Below, in pieces: positions 47,406 to 58,084 of a stretch of DNA of 64,000 bases. This DNA is from Datura wrightii (lineage: Eukaryota; Streptophyta; Magnoliopsida; Solanales; Solanaceae), in contig JASDFA010000007.1 in the NCBI GenBank assembly GCA_035772735.1, positions 131,692,501 to 131,756,500 on the forward strand. Direction: 5' to 3'. How positions within the stretch are numbered: the first letter of the stretch is position 1; every line of letters starts with the position of its first letter. The position numbers were made by a program, and so were the translations under genes. Under the pieces are notes generated by a model. The model saw only the letters and a program-made list of their open reading frames with translations. It was not told where the DNA came from and did not search any database.

Positions 47406-49275
47406 ATGGGCTTCCAAAAATTCTTCTTCTTGTTTCTCTTCTTCCTTCTTATTGGCTTATCTTCCCCTTCTCCATTCTACATCAAATGTAAAATTCCTCC
47501 ATATTCTTATTATTTTTATAATCTTCTTGTTTTTATATATTCAAATTGAGATATTAACAAAATTAATTCTTCCTCTTTTTTGTATTTTTAATTGTTTTTA
47601 TTTATTTATTTATTGAAGAATGAGACGTACTTATTATTGTTATTATGGTTATTTGAATAGATGATGTTCTTGAGGGTCGTGTTCAAACGGGACGTGCCCT
47701 TCTTCAACAACAAGGAAGTTAGTATCAATTTAATCCCTCTATTATTTTTATTATTTTATTCTTCTGTGGATTTTTTAAATGTTCTGTTAATGCAATTAAT
47801 TTTATGAATTGATGTATTTTAGGATTCTTTTCAAAAAAACAACGTACCCTTAGTTCTTGATTAATTTCTCAAGGATTATTGATTCCAAGGAAAAAGTTAA
47901 AATCGATAACGAGGTGTCAAATGGTTAAGTTGAAGTGTTTGAATTATAATTGGGCATGTTAAAATGGTCTGGATTATTTAATATTTGTTCAGATCAAAAT
48001 GATTTGATTAATAATTCAAATTAACCCATGAATGAGTAAATGAAAAAAATTGCATCGGATAGTCCATTTTATATGTGGTGTTCTAAGTTATAATCAGATT
48101 TTAAAAAGTATTTAACATGTAGTCAGTGTTGACAAACTTTAGGCAAAGACATTGTATGCTCCTCCTTAGTTTCTTCTTTGTGAATTGTGAATAAGTAATA
48201 AATAGCAAAATTGAATTTAAAAAAAAAAAAAGAGTTTTGATAAATAATATCATGAGGAAGATTAATGTAATTGCTAAATTCAAACCTCAATGTATGTCTA
48301 AACTTAAAGTTGATGAAGTTCAAAATCAGATATACTGAGTCTGAAGTTAGACTTGATAGTTCAAACTTTCAATATATTGTTTTGAAGTTGAGGACCAAGC
48401 CTAACTTTAGATTTAATTGTCTGAAGTTTCAACTGTACCCCAATATCAGACTTGTATGTTTGAAGCTTTAAATTTCAGACTCAATTTTCAACTTTAGTCT
48501 CATAGATATGATGTTGATTGTAAAGCTGCTACACATTAAATATTTCATAATTTTCGAATATGCCTTAAATAGTGATTCTCAAATCGGCTAGTGGTGCACA
48601 TTTCCCTAAATCAATATATATTTAGCCAAGCGGCTCAAGTTTGAACAAGTTGATTGAGTGTGTTATATTTTTATGAACTAAATTTAACATCCCTTCCTGA
48701 AGTATCATTTGCCTAATTTTTTATATTCCACGGCGTCGACAGATCACTTAGCCCCACGTATGTTGACTTCTTTGTTATAAACTGTATCCTGCACGAAGCT
48801 GGGGGTCGCAAGTTATCTTCTTTCTGTACTTATTTCATTATATTTTAAAATCCTCTTAGTAAAAATTTTGACTCAGCTTCTTTTCTTTTCTTTTTTTCTC
48901 AAAGATTGTCCCATTGATTTTGAGAGGGAAAACTACACCATCATAACAAGTCAATGCAAAGGACCTCACTACAATTCAACAATATGTTGCAATGCATTCA
49001 AGCAATTTGCCTGCAAACATACACAAGAGATAAATGATTTGCAAAATGGATGTGCTACTACTATGTTTAATTACATTAATCTCTATGGCAAATATCCACC
49101 TGGCCTTTTCTCAAATATGTGCAAAGAGGACAAAGAAGGCCTAAATTGCAATAATATTGTTCAACCTGAAGGCAAATCTGATGAAAAAAAGAGCCACTCT
49201 TCAAAAGTTACTCAATGTTCAACAATTCTAATGGTGATAGCCACTTTTCTAATCATAATGATGTTAAATATATAA
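47406..49275 (+). CDS. LORELEI-like GPI-anchored protein (LLG family)
   Basis: Three exons: 47406-47487, 47661-47717 and 48905-49275, giving 169 residues. Exon 1 encodes a signal peptide (MGFQKFFFLFLFFLLIGLSS). Exon 2 carries YDVLEGRVQTGRALLQQQ. Exon 3 gives CPIDFERENYTIITSQCKGP, the NDLQNGCATTMFNYINLYGK stretch and YPPGLFSNMCKEDKEGLNC, with eight cysteines in the spacing of the LLG/LORELEI family. A Ser/Lys linker and a C-terminal hydrophobic GPI signal (STILMVIATFLIIMM) follow. Junctions are AAAT|GTAAAA, GAATAG|ATGATG, GGAA|GTTAGT and CTCAAAG|ATTG; they keep frame and give the expected Asn before the first Cys. LLG proteins bind RALF peptides together with FERONIA-type kinases and help deliver these kinases to the plasma membrane. 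The gene looks intact. Confidence 0.9.
48270..48485. repeat. Diffuse repeat in LLG intron 2
   Basis: The words CTGAAGTT, AACTTTCAA/AAACTTTA and TCAGACTT-G recur in this 200-base part of intron 2, probably a decayed insertion. The open frames here have no similarity I recognise. Confidence 0.35.
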
Positions 49276-49484
49276 GTGATGGTTCTTTTCTTCTTTTCAA
49301 TTTTTATTTTGGTTTTCTTTCGTATGTAATACTTTTATATACTTAAATATACCATTATAATTGGGGCCTATTATAATTCTTTCACTAACAGGTGAGTTAT
49401 AAAAATAGTCTTAGAGGTAGGTCATCTTGAATTTTTGACCTCGGTTATTTCATATTGAGCAAAATTTCAAGTTTAACAAGTTTT

Positions 49485-50375
49485 GTTCTTTAACCTTAAA
49501 AGTTTTTGAGTTCAGTATGAAAACGGATAAAATTATTTTAAAAAGTTTCAAAACGGACAAGTGGTTTTGTGGGAAACCAAAACGGATACCTTGGTGGATG
49601 TTTTTTTTTTAAAAAAAAATAATTATTGAACCTCGTTGGACAGCCAACGAGGTTCTATTAAAATTATAAAAAGAATTAGAAAACCTCATTGGCTGTCCAA
49701 CGAGATTTCTTTAAATTTTATTTTTGCTTTTGCATGAATTGAAGGTTAAAATTTTTTTTTTAATTGAAATGAAAAAATAAAATAAAATCTAGCGCTGAGG
49801 TGGCATGCCACGTGGCATCCACCTCAACCAGACATCAAGCCACGTGAATTTTTAATTTCCATGGTGGAAAACCGTTAAAAATAAGGGTATTTTTGTTAAG
49901 TTTCTTAACGGCGGGGTATATTTGACCCTATAGTATAACTATGGATAAAGTTAGCTAATAAATGAAAGTAGAGGAGTATTTTTGACCATTTTCCCTACAA
50001 TATACTTCACATGTAAAAGTAAAAAAAATAAAAAAATGAAAGGGACCTCTTTGGACAGCCAACGAAGTCCTCAATTTTTTTATTTTTATTTTTTAACCTT
50101 CATTTCATGCACAAACCAAAAAAAGTTTTAAAGGAATCTCGTTGGACAGCCAACGAGGTTCCCCAATTTTTTTTAAAATAATTTTAATAGAACCTCGTTG
50201 GCTGCCCAACGAGATTCAATAAATTTTTTAAAAAAAAACATAAGTAAAACCTCGTTGGATATCCAACAAAGTGTCCGTTTTGATTAACTATAAAACCAAA
50301 TGCCCGTTTTAAAAACTTTTAAAATAATTTTATCTGTTTCGATACCAAACTCTTAAAAATTTATCTACAAAGTAA
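49485..50375. mobile_element. Foldback element with six short palindromes, downstream of LLG
   Basis: Outer arms are inverted: AAAACGGATAAAATTATTTT at about 49516 against AAAATAATTTTATCTGTTTC at about 50322. Inside the arms, 22-base palindromes of the form CCTCGTTGG-(ACA or CTG)-CCAACGAGG lie at 49631, 49684, 50046, 50137, 50193 and 50250, three or more on each side of the centre. The centre has CCACGTGGCAT and AAAACCGTTAAAAATAAGGG. No coding capacity; the exact ends are not settled. Confidence 0.7.
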
Positions 50376-50379
50376 GCGA

Positions 50380-50890
50380 GCGCCTAAAGTTCTAAGACCG
50401 TCAATTCTCAAAGCTAAGTTAATTGGGTGTGGTTTCTTGTTTATTTAACACATCCTATAGTTTAATATTTTTGTTTCTCCATACTGGAATTTTTTCCTTT
50501 TATATATTGCTTTTATATGTGTTTCTTTTGATTATTTATTTATTGGAGAGTATAAAAAATCTTTTATGAGAGAATGAATAAATAGTGACAATGTAGAAGT
50601 TCTGAATTTGGGTCTTTAAAAAAAAAGGAAATTGTAGTTGGCTACAGTTTGCCAATTATTTTTTAATTAAAATTGTCAAATTGGGTAAGCTATGTGATTA
50701 TTTTCATTTAATGGGCTTAGTGGCTGCGAGGTACCAGTATCTCATCTCGGGCTAGTGAATTAAGGATGAGAAAAAAAGTTTTAAAACTAAAAAAAAGTAA
50801 TATAAATTTTAATTATTGAGTAGTTATGATAATTTTAAAATTAGTGCTAATAACACTAATTTTAAAAACCCTCAAGTTTTATTATTTATG
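50380..50890. other. AT-rich spacer
   Basis: Nothing recognised beyond A/T-rich low complexity. Confidence 0.4.
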
Positions 50891-50894
50891 CAAA

Positions 50895-51215
50895 GTCCTT
50901 CGCCCACGCCACCTCACCACCTCCCCTCCTCTCCCCCTTCCCCCGCCTCATCCTCCCCTTCTCCTCCCCGCTATTGTCACCTCCCTTTCCTCCTCCACCA
51001 CCACCACCACCTCTTCCGCCATTATCGCTATTCCTCATTCTCTATTGTCATCACCATCACCTCCACAAGCTCCTCCTCCATTTTATTTGCCGTCTCATCG
51101 CCGCACATAGTTAGGATTTCGATTTTGAAACAACAAATGCAGCAACTGGTGCAACAGATTCAGTAACTGCTGAAAACATATGCAGCAACTGTTGAAACAT
51201 ATTCAGTTGCTACAT
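50895..51215. repeat. C/T-rich tract followed by GCAACTG/CAGTTGC repeats
   Basis: About 170 bases of CCTCC/CACCACCAC low complexity (50895-51085), then GCAGCAACTG, TTCAGTAACTGCTGAAA, GCAGCAACTGTTGAAAC and TTCAGTTGCTACA, which are short inverted and direct repeats. The proline-rich open frames across it are by-products of the composition. Confidence 0.5.
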
Positions 51216-53340
51216 ATTTTTCAGCAGCATAATACTTAATTTTTATTATTTACTAACTTTTCCCATTTCCGTCTTTAGTATTGTATCATGTATGTATGAT
51301 TAAATTTATCAATAATATTATTATTTTAATATTCTTTTTATTTTTATGGTGAATAACAATTATATACTTATAATAATATTTAATGTTTAAACAATATTTG
51401 ATTATGACACTCATTTTTTAATCTCATAAAAAGATTTTAAAAATTATTTAAATTTAAAGTCTCAAAATATGTGCATTTTCACTAAATTAAAAATAAAACA
51501 AAGTTGATACATTATCCTAAATGTTAGCATTTCTTCTCCATTTTATACAAGATTAACAAGAGAATAATATTTTTTAATGATGAAAATATATATTAAAAAT
51601 AGTATTTCAAATATTTTAAAATTTTTGATCATATGTGTAAATTATATCGATTTTATTAATTTCTAATATAAAAAATAAATGAAATAAAATTCAAACCTTT
51701 AAATATTAAATTTTAAGGTTGAGGGCAGTTTTAGACCAAAAGATAGAAAGGAAGGGTATTCTTGAGCTAAAACTAAAGATTGAGGACATTTTTAGACCAA
51801 AGATGAAAGAAGGATATTTATGAATTATTTCTCATAGATTACAGATATTTTTAACTCTTTTCCCAAAAAACTATACTTAAATATACTCTTCAGTCATGTA
51901 ATTTACTAATAGTGAAAAATATATTATTTATACACATTAATTGTATATATTTTGTTAGCCAGATAGTCCTTCCCTTTTATATGTTGTTCTTATGAGAGTT
52001 TATTTTTTTTAGTTTGTTTCATCAGTCCATTTATAAAAAAATATATTTTATATGTTCGGCGTTTGATATTCATATTAAAATTTAATTAATTTTGATTTAT
52101 ATTAAAAATTAAAACGTTCTCTAAAAAAAGCGACTCTTTTGAGATCACATATGCAAATAGAGACTCTAGCTCTATAAAATTATTTGAATTCAAATTATTT
52201 TATGAGAAAATTATGTCACTATATTGAAGGGATAATTATCAATTAAGTAAATAGAGAGATTGTTAATCCCTCTCAACTGTGAATCAATGTCGAGTTGGAT
52301 GGGGTTGACTCGATATCCATATCAAGTAAAACACCAATTTTATATCATCCTTTTTGTGGTGTAGTGTACTCTTCCGTCACAAGTTCTTTTTTAATAATGA
52401 TGAGTCGATGATGTGGTACTAAGTCCTCACAAGCTTTACTGGGTATCTGTTATCTCTTATTTTGCGGGCAACTTCACTTATAAATTAGAAAGATGTGAAG
52501 AAATAACTTTCCTGTTATTAATTTACGAAAATAAAGAATATGAAAGTTGAGTGAATAAAATCAGTGACGCAAAATAGAGCAAATGATTGGTGGGAGAAGA
52601 GTTAACCAGCCTCGCTTGTTCTATCATGTTCTATTGTCATCTTTAATCATCTAAGAAATTGTAAAACACATTTAAAACATTTTGATTTTTCAATTTTATA
52701 TTTGAATTATCAGGTGTGCGAGTTCTCTACTTGAACTATCATCAAATGTTTATTGAAACACATTTCAACTATTAGGTATTTCCTTTTCCTATTTGAAATA
52801 TCACCTTCGTTCGGATAGGAAAAAGGAACAACTGATAGTTAAGGTATGTTTTGATAATTAAATAATTGATAATAATTCAGATATATAACTCAAACAACTA
52901 TAATACTTTTGATATATTTTTCATCCTTAATTCTATTTCTTTGTATGTATTGAAATTCAAATTTTAAGCTTTCATGATTTTCATTCTATTTTATTGGTCA
53001 TCATCCAATTTTGGGTGCTAGGGTTAAAGAATATTCCCATTACAAAGGAAAAAAGATAAAAAAAGTTATTGGGAAACAGATGAGAAATGCATTATAGAGG
53101 TTGAGACTTGAGAATATGCGGAAAACATTCGGTCGGCAAGTTGTCAAATTGAGTCTATTTCAATATCTAAATTTTATGAATTTTAATTTTTAAAATTTTA
53201 ATATTATTTATTATTGTATTTTAAAATTTATTTAGACTTAAGTAAACTTTTAGACATAAATTTATATTTTGAATAAAAGTTATTGGATTCCAATAAACTC
53301 AATGTTATAAGGCAGCATCTGTCGTTGTTATCAAAACATT
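51215..53340. other. AT-rich spacer
   Basis: No gene recognised. A local direct repeat TTGAGG-CA-TTTTAGACCAAA occurs at about 51719 and 51781. Confidence 0.4.
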
Positions 53341-53349
53341 ATTAGGTGC

Positions 53350-54215
53350 ATTTGGTGATTCACTCAATTATTAAATGTGTTTTACTTTTTTTGTGTTACA
53401 GTCACTTAATGGATTGAAATAATTAAAATATGTAATAAAATTTTAATATTAATAAAATATCTATTAAATTTTTTCTAAACATAACAGTTCACCAATTTCA
53501 TCAATTTATTTTTATCGTCATTCTCCATCATAGAGGTGAATTCAAAATTTAAGTTTTATGGGTTTAATCTTAAGATTTTAGTATTGAACTCATTATATTT
53601 TAAAATTATGGGTTCATATCTATTATTAATTTTAAATTTAATAATTTTTTATACATAAATTTATGCTCCACGTTGAAAGTTATGGGTTCAATTGAACCCA
53701 CAACTTCAAGGCTACATATGCCTTTTTGTTCCACCATTATCAACTACCAGTGTCGTTGCCCAACATTATCAACTATTACCACTCATCACATAACCAACAT
53801 CTTTAGCCACAACAACCAGCATAGTCAATCCTTGTGATCAATCATCACCACCCTAATCACCATTTACAACCATCACTACCAACCACCATCATCACAACTC
53901 TTATCAATCACTACCATCAGTCACCACTATATATTGTCAGCTACCATCATCATTCACTACCACCATTAGTTAACACTATCATCCACAATAATTATCAATC
54001 CCCTCCACTAACTACTATCATCAGTCACTATTGATAATCACCATCACCGCTAGCTACCACCCACAATATCACTATTAGCCAGCACCATTCCAATCAACAC
54101 CTATAACTTTCATCATTATAGAATATTATATAATTTTTTAATTTTTTTAATTAATAAATATTAAGTTAATTTAATATTTTATTCAGATTCATATTTGAAA
54201 TAAAATGAGACCTAA
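53350..54215. mobile_element. MITE-like element with CAT/CAC trinucleotide core
   Basis: The left side TTAGGTGCATTTGGTG and the reverse complement of the right (TTTAGGTCTCATTTTATTT) are loosely similar. The core at 53740-54110 is (CAC/CAT/CAA)-rich, the complement of the GGT/GAT core seen at 5285-5400. The open frame across the core is composition-driven. Confidence 0.4.
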
Positions 54216-54486
54216 ATAATCCTCGTTTTGTTGTGTATGTAAATCACAGCCCCCCACATGCTATGAAGAAAACAAAGTTGCTTGCAAAAATCAACTTTTG
54301 ACGGCGCCACCATTTGACTTGAATAACAAGTCATGATAATCGCCTATTACTACCAAATTCAACAAACTTTGGTAATTTAATCGTGCCATTTGTTAGTAGA
54401 ATTATACAGTTTAAAAGAATAAACAAAAATTGAGGTTAAGAAGAAATATATTGGGAAAAAAAATTATAAAGTAAAAATTTAAATTC

Positions 54487-54755
54487 TGAGGATCGTTTGG
54501 TCGGAAAACATATCCGCTAACTAATTTTAAATTTAATTATTTATTTAATATTTAATTAAAATAAATCTTGAAATAAATTATCTCAAAATTTTATCTCAAC
54601 CAAATATAATTTAAATCCATTCAAAAATTAATCCTAAAACTATTTATTTCTTATTTTTTTAATTAAAAGTGGGATAATAAAATTAAAATAACAAAATCCA
54701 AAATTAATTATCCGAAATAATTTATTTTCCAATCAAATAATTCCTCAAGTTCAAA
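54487..54755. mobile_element. MITE-like element, third copy of the 9.5-kb family
   Basis: Begins GGATCGTTTGGTCGGAAAA and ends with the complementary TTTTCCAATCAAATAATTCC. Internal TCTCAAAATTTTATC and CTAAAACTA-TTATTT segments match the copies at 9489 and 9975. Confidence 0.5.
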
Positions 54756-55366
54756 TAATAACTAGTAAAAGTATTTCCTCCGTTTTAAAATATGTGATAT
54801 TTTTAATTTGGGCACATCCTTTAAAAAAATTATCCATTTTTTTTTAAAAAAAAATTATTTATTTATCCTTAATAAATATTTTATAAAATATATAGCACTT
54901 TAATATTTTTTTCATTATGTAAAACTCTCTATTTAAATAAAAATAAAATTAAAATACCATCACTAATATTTTTTTAATCATATAAAATTTTTTTATCTTA
55001 AAATAAAATTAAATAATAAAAACACTGCTTATTTTGAAAAGGAGGTAACACGGAAAACTAAATTTTCGAAATGCTCCCAAATTTGCTTGACAACGCCATT
55101 TCCAAAAAGAGCAAAAGAAATTAAAAATAAAAAAGCAGTCCACCAATCAATTTTGTACAACACAATAGAAAGCAAAAAAGCTGTCTTTGTTCCTTCAATC
55201 TCTTCTATTAGTCTACCGTTGATGCAGGAAAACAGAGTTCTCAAACAGAGATCAATTATCTAAATTGAAGTTTTACAGAAATACCATAACAACTTCCAAA
55301 TATAAACCTGTCAAAAATTTTCACGTCTCATTGTAAACTCAAAGCAAATCGCCGGAACAAAAACTT

Positions 55367-56033
55367 TTATCTGTGAGCTGTAACCAGCGTCTCAATAAAT
55401 CTCAATCCATCAAATTTCGGAGCAAATTTATCTGAAGATTGAGGCGCCGACAGTTTCCTCGATGAATTTTCATCCTTCTTCTTCGAACTATCATCCTGAT
55501 TTTTTAATTTTTTTTTTCACCAAAAAAGAAGAAAAGAAATTAAGCTTTTGCAAATTCAAGTGGGAAAAAAAGAAAAAAGAAAAAGACAAGCTTACTTTCC
55601 ACGCCAAAGAAATTGAGTTCGCAGATAGGAAATTTTCTTCAAAATTACTAAAATCATTTTTGGACTCAAAAGTATATTAATTCTAGATCATTTTTTCATA
55701 AAGGAATAGTTAGCACAATCGTAAAACTGTTTCTACTGACTTAAAATTATAGATCTGTTTCAAATTAACACAACGAAAACAGAGAATAGAAAAGAAAGAG
55801 AAAATTAACGAAGAAAAAGAAGTGTCAGCAGAATTGACAAAGAAAATTATAGAGGCAGGGGTAGAAGCAGCTCAGGTAGGAATCCCCCATAACTTAGTAA
55901 TTTTTTACCAAATTAAAAGGAAAAATTTTACCTGAGGATGAGAAATCCGAACTTTGGATGAAGAAGTAGAAGAAGAAATAGCAGCGGCAGAAGCTGCAGT
56001 TAAGGAGGCTACAATGATTCCTGATTTCTTCAT
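55367..56033 (-). CDS. Conserved 76-residue plant protein, two exons
   Basis: Exon 1 is 55932-56033 (34 codons: MKKSGIIVASLTAASAAAIS, a Ser run, then VRISHPQ). Exon 2 is 55367-55495 (DDSSKKKDENSSRK..., ending KFAPKFDGLRFIETLVTAHR before the stop). The splice is CCTCAG|GTAAAA with AAAATCAG|GATGAT, phase 0. I recognise the C-terminal block as a conserved motif of small plant proteins of unknown function, which is the main support. The N-terminus is Ala/Ser-rich and moderately hydrophobic, so it could be an organelle targeting or signal sequence, which I cannot decide. No function is claimed. Confidence 0.75.
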
Positions 56034-56183
56034 ATTTTTTTTTTCCGGCGGAAGGGGAAATTTTGGGGGATTTTCCGGCGGAAAGTAAATTTATTTATTT
56101 TTCTATTAGGTTGAGAAAAGAGTTGGGAAGAGGAGGGAAATTATTGGAGGAATTTATAGGTAAGTAGAATGAATTGGACAAAG

Positions 56184-56191
56184 CTATATAT
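56184..56191 (-). promoter_or_regulatory. Possible TATA box of the 76-residue gene
   Basis: Minus-strand ATATATAG about 150 bases upstream of the ATG at 56033. Confidence 0.4.
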
Positions 56192-56749
56192 GGGACCCGA
56201 ACACGCTGGCAAATGCAATATTCACATTTAAGTACGCGGCAACTGTTCTCTTTCGCCACAATAATATTTTATTTCTTTTCAAATTTTTTCCTTTTTACGA
56301 AATGAACTGTTCTATTTATAAAAAATAATAAAAATACATTATATATTTTACTCACTTTAGTTAAAGTATTACATAATTTTTAGCGATGATATATTTCAAT
56401 TTTATATATCAGCTTATCATATAATGAGATTGATAGTGTCTTTATGTTCAAATTTATCAAATTATCATTTGACGAACTGTTTGATCATTTGTATCTTCAC
56501 TCTTTTGATAAAGTTGCATCGTTGTCGTATAATACTATTGGAATCACAATCAAGTACATCCTAACTTATTTATAAATTATTTTTATCAATCTTTGCATAA
56601 TTTGACTGTAGCAATATAGTATGATAGTAACCACAATAGATAACATGTCTAGATTGAATATTTATGTGGATCAAATAAATGTCCTGTATAATTTTTTAAA
56701 AAATTTGACAATATTTATTAGGCTAAACATATTTAAATCAAAAAATTTA

Positions 56750-57265
56750 TTTGCAATATGCAATTGATCTTATTTTCATATCTTCGTGTAGGAGTAAAAC
56801 CACATCATGCTCATAGATATATCAAGATATATAAATGCATCAATTGCATAAAGATGTGGTACCTCAGGACCAAGAAATTGTCTAAATTTCTCATTTCAAC
56901 TTCTTTCGGTAGATCATCCATTACCTTTGAAAAGTTTTCAAGAGTTTCAATAATATTCAAGTCATTGAGTTGCATAATAATATGACAAATTCTAATCTAT
57001 ATAAAGACGGAAGGGAAACTAGAATCATTTATGTATTATACGTCACTGAATATTCATTAAGACGACTAATAGTACATCAACCTTGATTGCTTTAATCCAT
57101 GTAAAGATTACAAATAACTTTTTCAAGAACTTTTATATGTTTCGGCCATTTTGAATCCTTTAAAAAAATTCATATAAATTTTGTCAAGTAAGCCATATAA
57201 GTTGTGACAACATCTATTAAATTTTCATATAAATGGTGTGACATCTTCTGGTGGCTGGACTGCAG
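56750..57265 (-). pseudogene. Copia reverse transcriptase remnant
   Basis: Minus-strand conceptual reading, with many stops, follows Copia RT in order: ENLIDVVTTYMAYL (57260-57190), LYRLEFVILLCN (about 57000), then NFLVLRYHIFMQLMHLYIL corresponding to the usual LGPEVPYLSAIGALMYL (56890-56810). No LTR recognised, so it is an isolated remnant. Confidence 0.6.
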
Positions 57266-57724
57266 TTCAATAAGATTTAGCCTTACTAAAATGCATTATT
57301 TCACTTTATAATTATGTTTTATGTAAGCTTACTAATATATGAATTTGTTAATTTCTTTGAAAAAATAAACAATAACTAATCATAATATATTAATGTGGTT
57401 GTAGTAAAAAGTATTCTATAAAATCTGTATCATTTTGCCTTAGAATGATACTTGATAAAATTATTCAAGATATTTTTACGTTCGACAAGTACATGTTGCA
57501 ATGACTTTCATATCACAAAAATAAATATGTATATTTTTTGTTATTCTATCTCTCCGGGAGGCAAGTTGTGGTATTTTATCATTCACATCAGAAAGTAAAA
57601 GTTAATTATTTAAATGTAATTTAAATACAACGTTCATCAATAGCTCATTATTTCGCTCAAACACAATAAGACGTTGCTTTAGAATATTTCTCAAATGTTC
57701 TACAAATTCTTTTAATTTTAGGAG

Positions 57725-57955
57725 AAAATTTTAAAGTTTTACTACTTCAAGAATAAAGTTTAAAGTTTTACCACTTCGGGAATAAATTTTGAAGTCTTAT
57801 TACTTCAGGAGTAAATTTGAAATCTTACTATATTTTAGGAGTAAGCTTCAAAATCTTACTACTTCAAGAGCAACTTTTTAGTCTTATCACTTGAGGAGCA
57901 AAGTTTAGAATCTTACTATTTCATGAATAAATTTCGAAGTCTTATTGTTTTAGGG
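57725..57955. repeat. ~30-bp tandem repeats, about eight units
   Basis: Units of the form AAGTCTTATTACTTCAGGAG followed by TAAATTT(G/C)A recur from 57725 to 57955 with a period of 28-33 bases and scattered substitutions. Confidence 0.8.
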
Positions 57956-58080
57956 GTATAATTACATGAAATACTCAAAACATTTTTTCTCAATTGTTCT
58001 ATTTCTTCTTGAAGTGAGTATAATTACATGAAATACTCAGAACATTTCTTCTCAATTGTTCTACCTCTTCTCGAAGTGAG
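57952..58080. repeat. 62-bp direct duplication
   Basis: GTATAATTACATGAAATACT at 57956 recurs at 58018, each followed by C-GAACATTT-TTCTCAATTGTT and CTTGAAGTGAGT-like sequence. Adjacent copies with few differences, so a recent duplication. Confidence 0.85.
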
Positions 58081-58084
58081 TCGT

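Noticed and set aside
50816..51166. Ser/Pro/His-rich frames of 94-116 codons
   Set aside because: Produced by a CCT/CAC low-complexity tract; several frames are open at once, as expected from composition.
53834..54034. His/Ser/Thr-rich 66-codon frame
   Set aside because: Encoded by the CAT/CAC/CAA trinucleotide tract.
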